From NCBI RefSeq assembly GCF_020536995.1, contig NC_068357.1:130432352-130496351 (forward strand): DNA of 64,000 bases, written 5' to 3'. Below, piece by piece: positions 49,601 through 59,643 of the stretch. This DNA is from Dreissena polymorpha (lineage: Eukaryota; Mollusca; Bivalvia; Myida; Dreissenidae). The stretch's first letter is position 1; each line of letters opens with the position of its first letter. A program made the position numbers and the translations under genes. The notes under the pieces are model-generated. The model was not told where the DNA came from and did not search any database. It saw only the letters and a program-made list of their open reading frames with translations.

Positions 49601-50155
49601 TAAGTGCACATAAATTGCACATAGAAATAGGCAGACATAAGAAACTCCCAGCAAATCAAAGATTTTGTAATTGTTGCTCTTCAAATCTAGTTGAAGACGA
49701 AATTTATTTTTCTATGTGTTGTAAAACTTTCGATATAAGTAGAGAATCATTTTTTAAACAAATTGGGATTTTAAACAAAAACTTTGTGTTGCAAAATGTG
49801 TTTGGTTAATGTCATCTGAAGACAGCGAAGTTCTTTTTTTTCTAAATATCTACTCGAGATTTATGTTGAAGGAATTGTTTTGTTAGGTAACAATTTGTCA
49901 GGATATTGAAATGTTTATTCTATTTTATTGACAATTAGGTTGAATATACTTACTGCTTTATTTCATCACTTAATTTCACGTTGTTAAGCTTAAGTTATCT
50001 GTGTTCCCACCAATACGAAATAAGCTTTAGTAACTTTTATGTTCTTATTTCTACCATACTTTATTGATGGTTGTTAAATTATGTTAGTTGCTTTATGTTT
50101 TATATTTGTGATTATATATGTCGTACTGTATGACCCTTGGCTAGTAAGTCTAATG
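46670..50155 (+). mobile_element. Decayed LINE with endonuclease and reverse transcriptase
   Basis: Readable parts in order: AP endonuclease, DVVCLQETKLAKDNVVCFHN (about 46685-46745), then ILFGDTNAI (near 47035) and VVDYCIISDEIFDKI with SDHAKLNV (47300-47390); reverse transcriptase, IHKGGRPKDPTYYRGISVMP (near 48130), KLYACFVDFS and AFDNV (48350-48400), QMGVCQGS (near 48540) and LLHADDLLLLS (48665-48700); then NRYKYLGIIF (48865-48895), IKPIIMYASEIWG (49030-49070) and a Cys-rich tail (49660-49740). More than ten stops or frameshifts and no readable endonuclease start show that it is dead. The 3' UTR ends near 50155. Confidence 0.85.
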
Positions 50156-51943
50156 CACTGTTCATTTTACACTTCCAAAAAATGGCGTATGTTTGTTTTT
50201 TAATGAAATTTTTAAACACATTTATCGAGACTTGGACCCCGTCATCCGCGTTAAATTGGAATTACAGTGTATTAATATATATTTTCTAAATTCATTGACA
50301 TTATTAAAAGTGACATTTCAGACAAATTACTTCTCTTAAAATGATCAAATTTTTACGATGCAAAACTCTTGAAACTTCATTGAAAACTAACCAAACGTAA
50401 TCTGCTATTAAATATTAATCATAACAAATAATTCGCACCTTCTCTAATCGGCGCAGATAAAGGTAAAATTGGTATCAATTTGGTCATGATACTAATTGAA
50501 CAAGACCAATTGGCAATTGGCTTCCCTGTTTCATAAACTCATTAGCGGTTATGCGGTCCCGCTAATCATAATAATGAACTTATCAATGGCATACAATAAT
50601 GGGGGCCAATTACTGATCACCGGATAACAAAAGACTAGTATATTGGCATGTGACAAACAGGCTCCACTTCCTTCAAGTGACGCCTAAAGTTCCCCCTCTT
50701 TCACCACCAATTGTATCGCAACCGCGGTATATTTCGGACATTTTAGTTGGAAAAGTTTGAAGAGTTGAGAGAAAATCTAAATTATAATTTCATTTTTATT
50801 AGAGGTTAACATATATATAAATATTCATACTGCCCACCGTAACAACTCTACAGTCATAAAAGCCTGAGGCCAAAGGCTCGTGGTTTGTTATGGGTTTTTG
50901 GTAATGCGAGTAAATGCCAGACCTCATGGTGTTGATAAACTTTGGTTAATTGCCTCTATTAATTAGTTCAAAGGGTTATATGTTTACATTCTCAAGCTCT
51001 CTCTTTATGTGTATCAGAGAAAATCTCCTTAAACTAATACAGACACTAGATTCTTTAGAAATTCTCAGTTTTTTGGATTTTAGGGACAACAGTGAATGGT
51101 GTTTGAGATTAAATTTAAAATAGGTATTAATTAAAAAAATGTTCGAAAGTGTGAGTTTGTGACGTATTTAAGGGGGGGTGGGGTCCAAGATTTTGTGACA
51201 GTTTGTGACAGGGGGGGGGATGGGGTTAATAATGGTAAAAAACCGTGACATATTTTATGGACGGCCTCTAAGCAGAATTCCCATTTTTTTGACGAGCCGT
51301 AAGATGGTTCCTTCAGTTTTTGACAGTCCTGACATTGGTTCCTTGTTCATCTTAACCACTGTGGACATTTCCTACCATAAGATGCCAAGCGTAACTAAAG
51401 ATATACTCCGACAGAGACGTAGATGTTATCTTCGTCTCTGACTCCAATGAATGTTTTGTTACCTCGTAAAAAACCAATAATTCAATTTACAGAACTTTTT
51501 ATCAGTACGCAGTTTCATAATGATTTGAGAAGCTTATGTTTTCAAAAGTTTGCAGACCAAATTAACATAAGGAAACTGAGAAATGTTTGAACTTTTTACA
51601 ACGTCCATTTAGCGCATGAAATAATTCAAAATAGCGAGAGGGTGGCATTTTGAATGGCTTGAACTTAAAAGTAATTAGAATCTTATTTGTTTTTGCAATT
51701 AGGAAAAATAGCTAGTTTGAAATGAACGATCACGAGCCTCAGTGAATTAATTTAAACGTTTAGTGCAATCAAATTTAATTGGTTGATGTTTTAGTAACTA
51801 AATTCTGATTACATAATAATGAGTTTATTGTATGTATACAGCAATATTAATGATTTACCACCACAGACATGAGGTAATTTTGAATTGTGGCAAGCTTGAA
51901 TTCGTAAGCCTAAAGTTCTGGTTGGAGTGGATATCGTTTATAT
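50156..51943. other. No gene recognised
   Basis: AT-rich DNA with G-run patches (51170-51225) in what may be a dispersed repeat. Open frames here show no motif. Confidence 0.4.
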
Positions 51944-51955
51944 GAACTTACCATA

Positions 51956-54900
51956 ACTCCGCCAAGGACGGTCCCAAGCCCGTCTACAAAAGGAGGAGGG
52001 TTGGGCGTGGGGCTAGCAACCCCACTGCGTAAAAAAGCGACGCTACAGAAACTGCAACGACAACTACACCACAGCAGCTGCCTGGACAGGAAGACTCCTC
52101 TTCAGAGGGGTCCATGACGCGTGCTTGTAAAAGCCTTCAGGAAGCCAGCCCCCTGACAAGTCTTCTTACGACCAAGGCCAAGACCAGGATAGGGACCTGG
52201 AACATCAGAATCCTATATGACAGTGGCAAATCAGCACAAGTGGCAAGAGAGATCGTAAGATACAACATCAAAGTTCTGGGATTATGCGAGACCCGATGAA
52301 ATGGGAGCGGCCAGACCAGACTGTCTTCAGGAGAAACCATCATCTTCTCCGGACATGAGGACATGGAACTCGAGCACACCCAAGGAGTCGCACTAATGCT
52401 GGCGCCAGAGGCTACGAGAGCGTTGATGGCATGGGAACCTGTCTCACACAGACTTATGGTAGCGAGGTTCAACTCAAAGGGAAGGAAGACCACCATTACC
52501 CAGCGCTACGCACCCACAAACACAGCCCAGGAAGAGGAGAAGGAAGACTTCTACAGTTCTTTGCAGTCCCTTCTAGACCGTACTCCGCGCAGAGACATAA
52601 AAATTATCATGGGCGACTTGAGCGCTAAGGTGGGCAAAGACAACACAGGCAATGAACTCATCATGAGCAGACATGGCGTAGGTACCTGCAATGAGAACGG
52701 AGAGCTGTTTACAGACTTCTGCTCTTTCAATGACCTAGTAATAGGTGGCACCATCTACCCCCACAGAAGGATCCACAAGACCACTTGTATTTCACCTGAT
52801 GGGAAGACGGAAAACCAGATTGACCACTTCACCATTGACCGATAGTGGAGACGAAGTGTCCTGGACGTCAGAGTAAGACGCGGCGCTGACGCAGCCTCTG
52901 ACCATCAGTTGCTAGTGGCAACACTGAGAACCAAGCTGAGATCCTTCTGTGACTCTTCAGGAAGAGCATACCACAAATACAACCTACAGTTTTTAAAGGA
53001 CAAAAAGAAAGCGGAAGAGTTCAACTGTGAAGTCAAGAACAGGTTCGAGGCGCTGGTAGAGTTGGGTGAAGAGACAGTAGAGTTCCACTGGACAGAGATA
53101 CAGAAGACTTGGAAGGATGCGTGCAATAAAGTTCTGGGGAATAAAGCGAGGGAGCAGAAGAACTGGATGACGGCGGGAACATGGGAGAAGATAGAGAAGA
53201 GGAGGGAGCTGAAATAGAAAAATAACAGATGCGGTGAAGAACAACAGAAAACCGACCTCAGAGCACAGTATTCGGAGGCGAACCGGCAAGTGAAGAAGAG
53301 CGCAAGACATGACAAAAGGCAATTTGTAAACGACTTGACAGAAGAGGCAGAAACAGCAGCTAAGCAGAACAACATGAAGAGAGTCTACGAGATTACCCGT
53401 GCCTTGTCAGGGAAGAGTTTCAATCCGAGTAAGCCAGTCAAAGACAGGAATGGAAGAACCATCACAAGTGATGAGAGGCAAAAGAAAAGATGGACGGAAC
53501 ATTTTTTAGAAATTCTCAACAGACCACCGCTGCAAACAGTTCCTGACATACCACCAGAAGAAGAACCCCTATGCATCAACACAAACCCACCAACCAAGGC
53601 AGAAATCATCAAAGCCATCAGGCCCCTGAAGAACGGCAAGACACCAGGCCCTAACGGCATCCCCCCCGGAAGCCCTAAAGACAGATGCGACAGCAGCAGC
53701 AAATATGTTGCACCTCTTCCTGGCAAAGATATGGGAGCAGGAGAAAGTGCCAACTGACTGGAAGCTTGGGTACTTGGTAAAGCTTCCAAAGAAAGGTGAC
53801 CTTTCTCAGTGCGAAAACTGGCGAGGAATCATGCTGCTGTCCATCCCCAGCAAGGTGCTGGCCAGAATCATCCTAGAGAGACTGAAGGAGGCTTTAGACA
53901 AGAGGTTGAAAACAGAATTAAGCACGATTAAGACAAGACCGATCATGTACAGACCATATCGCCACTTTGCGTATCATCATAGAGCAATCCATTGAATGGC
54001 AGTCTCCTTTGTACACGACCTTCGTTGACTTCGAAAAAGCGTTTGACAGCGTCGACAGGGATACCATCTGGAAGTTGATGCATCACTACGGCATCCCGCA
54101 AAAGATCATAAACACCATCCAGCAGCTTTATGAGGACTCATCTTGCCAGGTCATCCACAATGGGAAGCTGACAGACTCCTTCACAGTAAAGACAGGAGTG
54201 AGGCAAGGTTGTATGCTCTCGCCGAAAATTTTCCTGATCGTCATAGACTCGATCATGGGAAGAACTACTGAGGGCAGCAACACTGGCATCCAGTGGACCT
54301 TTACCAAACACCTAGAGGACCTGGACTTTGCGGATGCCATCGGCCTCCTTTCACACAAGCAACAGCATGCACAGTCTAAGCTAACGCGGCTAGCGGAAGA
54401 GGCAGAGAAGACTGGCCTGAGAATCAACACCAAGAAAACAGAGCTGATGAGATGAACAATCGACAACATCAGCCACTGCAACTACGGGGAGAAGATCTGA
54501 TAGAAACCGACCGCTTTATGTACCTAGGAAGTGTGGTCAACATTGATGGCGGCGCAGATGAAGACGTTTAGAACCGGATTAACAAAGCAATGGTAGCTTT
54601 CAGCATCATGAGTCCCATCTGGAGCTCCAAGGCCTTATTCCAGCGCAGCAAAGCCCGAATCTTTAACACCAACGTGAAAGCAGTCCTCCTCGATGGATCC
54701 GAAACATGGCGGGTTACCAACACCATCACCAACAAGATACAGACATTTGTCAATAAGTACATGCGCCACATTCTCAACATCATGTGGCCTGAGAAGATTT
54801 CTAACACAGACCTATGGAACAGAACCAACCATAATCCCGTCGGTCGGGACATCAAGAAAAGAAAATGGGGATGGATAGGTCACGCACTTAGAAAACCAGT

Positions 54901-55117
54901 CGACAACGTCACAAGGCAAGCACTAGACTGGAACCCACAGGGAAAAAGGAAAGTGGGACGGCCCAAACAGTCGTGGAGAAGGTCAGTCGAGGGCGAAGAA
55001 CGCCGGGTTGACATGGACCCAGCTCAAGAGAGTAGCCCAGAACAGAGTGCGTTGGCGTGGTGTTGTTGCAGCCCTATGCTCCAATAGGAGTCGCACGGAA
55101 TAAGTCAAGTAAGTCAA
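51956..55117 (+). mobile_element. RTE-type LINE, nearly full length
   Basis: Bounded by the 12-bp target duplication GAACTTACCATA (51944-51955 and 55118-55129). The 5' leader holds gggcgtggggctagcaaccc. The endonuclease runs from RIGTWNIRILYDSGKSAQVA (52190) through IIMGDLSAKVG (near 52610) to QIDHFTIDR. The reverse transcriptase has YTTFVDFEKAFDSVDR (54010-54060), TGVRQGCMLSPKIFL (54195-54235) and LDFADAIGLL (54320-54350), where the usual FADD is FADA. The C-terminal KWGWIGHALRKPVDN and GKRKVGRPKQSWRR fit RTE-like proteins. The tail is a taagtcaag repeat. Breaks seen: stops at about 52297, 52843 and 53215, and frameshifts near 53660, 53945 and 54452. GC content is clearly above that of the flanks. 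Confidence 0.92.
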
Positions 55118-55159
55118 GAACTTACCATACAGGCAAAGCCAGAGGGTACGTTTGATTTC

Positions 55160-55255
55160 TATAAGTATAGATTATTATATGGAGAAAGTGTGCCAATAAC
55201 CACTAAAGGCACACTTGCTCCATATAATGACCTGTTTATTGCATATGTTCATTGT
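55160..55255. repeat. Palindromic element, left member of an inverted pair
   Basis: ATTATATGGAGAAAGTGTGCC (55168-55188) pairs with its inverse ending at 55222. The element with its right flank is an inverted copy of 56230-56350. Confidence 0.85.
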
Positions 55256-55339
55256 GTCTATCTGGATGTTGGACGTGTTGTTTTTTAACAGTAAAATATT
55301 TGTTTTAATCATCGAACAAATGCAAAACGTATTTCGCAT

Positions 55340-56075
55340 TGCGTGTTTATCGTGCATAATTGTATACTTTGATAGGAATACACTAAACTAGTGTGGTTTA
55401 ACATAAGTTTCGATAAAGAGATGGAATAATAAAAATGTACCAAACACCTAGAGGACCTGGACTTTGCGGATGACATCGGCCTCCTTTCACACAAGCAACA
55501 GCATGCACAGTCTAAGCTAACGCGGCCAGCGGAAGAGGCAGAGAAGACTGGCCTGAGAATCAACACCAAGAAAACAGAGCTGATGAGGATGAATAATCGA
55601 CAACATCAGCCACTGCAACTACGGGGAGAAGATCTGATAGAAACCGACCGCTTTATGTACCTAGGAAGTGTGGTCAACATTGATGGCGGCGCAGATGAAG
55701 ACGTTTAGAACCGGATTAACAAAGCAATTGTAGCTTTCAGCATCATGAGTCCCATCTGGAGCTCCAAGGCCTTATCCCAGCGCAGCAAAGTCCGCATCTT
55801 TAACACCAACGTGAAAGCAGTCCTCCTCGATGGATCCGAAACATGGCGGGTTCCCAACACTATCACCAACAAGATACAGACATTTGTCAATAAGTGCTTG
55901 CGCCACATTCTCAACATCAGGTGGCCTGAGAAGATTTCTAACACAGACCTATGGAACAGAACCAACCAGAACGATGCGTGTTTATCGTGCATAATTGTAT
56001 ACTTTGATATGAATACACTAAACTAGTGTGGTTTAACATAAGTTTCGATAAAGAGATGGAATAATAAAAAATGTA
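55340..56075 (+). repeat. RTE fragment framed by 98-bp direct repeats
   Basis: A 98-bp host segment (55340-55439) is repeated at 55975-56075. Between them lies 55438-55968, a copy of the RTE interior at 54302-54831, plus six filler bases. The fragment has neither end of the RTE. It reads FADD where the neighbour reads FADA, and lacks its one-base loss near 54452, but shares the stop after GGADEDV. Confidence 0.93.
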
Positions 56076-56229
56076 AGTGCAACTCGTTTCAATTTCATTG
56101 CTATAAATATTGATTTAAAGTTGTGATTGAGGTGAGCGTGTCGTTTATATCAAATTATGATTTTATTTCGATATTAATTTCAATATACACGATATTAATT
56201 ATTAATTTCGATATACACGACATATGTAT

Positions 56230-56350
56230 AAACATGATGAACATAAGTATGCAATAAACAGGTCATTATATGGAGAAAGTGCGCCTTTAGTGGTTATAAC
56301 TCGCCAAGTGTGCCAATAACAACTAAAGGCACACTTTCTCCATATAATAA
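56230..56350. repeat. Palindromic element, right member of an inverted pair
   Basis: Arms of about 34 bp (from 56265 and ending at 56347) start ATTATATGGAGAAAGTG. The left flank gcaataaacaggtc is the inverse of the sequence right of 55222. Confidence 0.85.
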
Positions 56351-56846
56351 TTTATACGTCCATAAGTGAGATGTCAGACTACGAAATGAATAAATATAAA
56401 CGTTTACTGGCAAACTGTATGTATCATAATTTAAAATATATAGAAATTGATATGCAACGTAAGAACGTTTGGTAGAATGACCGTACACACAAATACATCA
56501 TGCGCTCATCGTGAAATTTTTTTATATTTAAATTCGTCGTCTGTAAAAACATGTCAAATCTCGTGAGAAAAAAAAGTAACACTTCGAAGCGCGCATAAGT
56601 TGTTAGCAAAATTCGATCCAATGCTGCAACAGGCTAAACATTGTAAATTTACATCTGATGCCACTTATTATCACAGAAGATGTGGTTCGCTATGCAACTC
56701 ATCGATTGACTACCTACTGAGCGACTGGCTACCTCGCAGGAAACATTATATCACCTCTCCACAAAGCACGCCTTAAGACTTTAGCTCCATTTATTGGCCG
56801 TGTTTTAAAGATGGTCGTTCCTTAAAACTATCGGTCTTAAGAGAAG

Positions 56847-56916
56847 TATAAATGGTCTTTTCTGTACAAAGTATTGCATTATCGGTTGCAGCTTCATTTG
56901 TCACTTTCGATGAAAG
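56847..56916 (+). promoter_or_regulatory. TATA box and possible first exon of the receptor gene
   Basis: TATAAAT (56847-56853) would start a transcript near 56878. A gtaatt donor follows GATGAAAG at 56916, and the acceptor tgtgcag ends at 57355. Spliced this way, the ATG at 56910 reads in frame as MKGTMANIQ, adding four residues to the receptor. Confidence 0.4.
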
Positions 56917-57360
56917 GTAATTTCGTTTTGTAGTACTTGAATTGTAAATATGTTCAAATAAATATTAGTTTTGTATAACTATTAATAAATCTTCTGTGTA
57001 TGAAAAACTACAGCACGCCTTTAAACGACAAAAATAATAATGTTGTTGTTTTTCGCCTCAAAGCAACTATTTACCAAAAATACAGTTGCATGGTATGCAA
57101 ATGATGAATTTTGCATTTTAAATTAAAGCTATATATTAATTGGCTGCTTGCATGGTGTTTCTTTTGGTGTTGTTTAATTAAATGTTTATCATCTATACGT
57201 TTCGCATACGTTTAAAATTCATTATTAGTTTTTTAATTCCCTATTATTGTACACAAACAGTGCATACTTTTAATCTAATTTCTTTGACTGAAATGAAATA
57301 CGTACGTGGATTATTTGTAACATCAGCATTATCGTATTTTTCATATTTTGTGCAGGGACA

Positions 57361-58395
57361 ATGGCTAACATACAGGCAGATGTGACGACAATCGAAAACG
57401 AGACGCTTCCGCAAAACCTCACAAGCCATCTTAAGTCCGACGCCTGTATGGTTGGGTTAGAATTATTTTTGGTTCCTGTGATAGCGGTTTTCGGAATAAC
57501 CGGAAATGCCTTTTCTTTGGCTTTATTTTCTACAAAGCCTCTGAATGAACATACATCGAGTTTCCTTTTGGGATGCAGGAGCTTGTCGGACATAGGCTTC
57601 CTTTCAGTGCTTCTCTTCGTATGGGCGTCTGGAGTGTTCAACCTTCATCTCAGTCAGATTGACCTAGTTTGCCAAACTGTTGTTTACTTGACCTACGTCT
57701 TTTCATGCTTGTCAGCATGGCTTGTTGTATTGTTCGCATTGGAAAACTGCATCATGCTCACCACACCGTTCAGTGCGAAAAAGATATGCAAGATAGGGAA
57801 TGCAAAAGGTATAACTTCTTGCATGACCATTGCGATTGTATTGTGCTACTCTTTCCCGTTTTGGACCGTTGGGCGGAACTGCGTACCAAAAGACAACTAT
57901 CAAGGCCTTGTTACGAGACTGGTTTACGTGGATTCCGCATTAACAATGTTCGTACCGTTTGCAATAATGACATTCGCTTTAATTGGCATGTTAATATCGT
58001 TCATTAAATCATGTGAGCGTCGCCGAAGACGCACTTTTTCTTCAACGACAAGCAAAAATCCTATAAGGCATGCAATAATCATGATCTTTATGTCGACTCT
58101 GACATTTGTTCTTCTCACCCTCCCGTCTAACGTCTCACGTATTCGTTTATTATATTTTCTTAAAATGGACGGAGCCCAGATTTTTGGAACGAAACCTGTT
58201 TTTCAGGCTATTTCGGAATTGACATACTACCTGTCACTTGCTATTAATTTCGTTATTTATTATGCATTCGGACGTAGGTTCAGGGCCAGTTTTAACGAAA
58301 ACGTTTTACGGAAAAGGACCAGGAGACATAACAATACAGCTCGGAGGACAAATTGCATATCTCATGCGTTTCTTCGGGAAACAACTTCAGTGTAA
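57361..58395 (+). CDS. Rhodopsin-like G-protein-coupled receptor, orphan
   Basis: 344 residues in one coding exon from ATG to TAA. N-glycosylation sites NET and NLT (13, 19) head the outer N-terminus. Seven hydrophobic helices: about 31-56 (with GN at 48-49), 66-88 (LSDIGFL, Asp77), 101-127, 148-168, 186-215, 237-256 (LTLPSN) and 283-301. Cys104 and Cys174 are placed for the usual disulfide between helix 3 and the second outer loop. The third inner loop is short and basic (CERRRRR) and the tail is basic. Unusual: the helix-3 DRY box reads ENC (128-130), losing the arginine, and NPxxY reads NFVIY. Overall it looks like an invertebrate peptide-type class A receptor; the ligand is unknown. The start may lie four codons further upstream through a spliced first exon. 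Confidence 0.9.
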   Translation: MANIQADVTTIENETLPQNLTSHLKSDACMVGLELFLVPVIAVFGITGNAFSLALFSTKPLNEHTSSFLLGCRSLSDIGFLSVLLFVWASGVFNLHLSQIDLVCQTVVYLTYVFSCLSAWLVVLFALENCIMLTTPFSAKKICKIGNAKGITSCMTIAIVLCYSFPFWTVGRNCVPKDNYQGLVTRLVYVDSALTMFVPFAIMTFALIGMLISFIKSCERRRRRTFSSTTSKNPIRHAIIMIFMSTLTFVLLTLPSNVSRIRLLYFLKMDGAQIFGTKPVFQAISELTYYLSLAINFVIYYAFGRRFRASFNENVLRKRTRRHNNTARRTNCISHAFLRETTSV

Positions 58396-59643
58396 TATAA
58401 TGCCAAGTAAGCGAAAGACTGTTAGGTTCATTTTTGTAACGATGAATGTTGACACTCAAACTAAGGAACAAGAAAAATTTAAGGAGCCAGTATATACTAC
58501 CAATTTATTTTGATTTGTTTTCTTGTTGAATTAACAAATAGTTTTTGTCTATAGACATACATAATAGTTTATTAACGACTCACCTTTGTACATAAAAGCA
58601 CAGTTAAACAGTACACAATGATTATATATATGTACAAAACCACTCTAAAAGAAGTACGCGAGAGACGATGGATCTAAAAATTCTAAACGTGTTCAACGAT
58701 TTTATACATCATACAAACTTTCACATCTGTAAGAAATATATAAAATGTCATTGAATTAATTCGATTTAAAATGTGTTTTTTGTAAATAAAAAATATATAA
58801 ACACACATATACACAAGACAATACAATTTGTACATTATGAACAGTTGTGCAGTTTTAAACTACAAGTTCTATTAATGCTCTTTGATACACGATTACCAAG
58901 TGCACACATTAAAAGGATAATATAAACATGTGGTTGTGTCGCTTCATTAAAATGTCAAGACAGGTTTTGGAACTGGATTTAATGATGTGATCATTTAACA
59001 GCAAGCAGTTATACATGTATTGCTTACTTCATGTTTGTCCTGTTGTCTATCGTTTGTGTTCTCAACGCTAACATCTGTATGCTTGATGTAGGTGATGGAG
59101 ATTCAGTTGTCTAATATATGTTTTGTATGATGTTTTTTTACTTAATACATGCTCGTGCTATGTAAATATTCTCAATAAATTGTGAACTGTTGTAATGTTT
59201 TTTAGTGATTTTTGTAATATATGTGTATTGTATGCTGTTTGGTGCCGTTAAAGTTGTTCATTATATATAAAAATTGTCAAAATATTGTGAAAGGTAATAT
59301 TTATGTTTAAATGATTATTGTAAGGTTTGCGTATAGTATGTTGTTTAAGTTGTATTTATTGATAACATGTAATGTTTTATATATACAATACTATGAAATC
59401 ATGAATAAATGTTTCCAAATACAGAAATGTTGTTTTAACATTGCCAAAACGTGACAATCGAAGGTGCTTAAATTTAACAATGTTCTTCGTACCTATTTGG
59501 TGCGTGCTATATATAACTACTTTGGCGTCAAATCTGCCACTTTTCTAAACACATATCAGTGGCACGAAACTGATGTGGTTTGAAAACTCCATAATTTAGT
59601 TGCCTTTGAAGATTTGGTTCACATTTTCTACTCAGAAAAGCTA
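58396..59643. other. 3' flank of the receptor gene, no other gene recognised
   Basis: Likely 3' UTR first; several AATAAA signals occur (for example near 58786 and 59173). AT-rich throughout. Confidence 0.4.

Noticed and set aside
52137-55992. Minus-strand frames in the RTE element
   Set aside because: Antisense shadows; the plus strand carries the LINE motifs.
57669-58513. Other frames overlapping the receptor gene
   Set aside because: Shorter, lacking membrane-protein features, and explained by the receptor frame.
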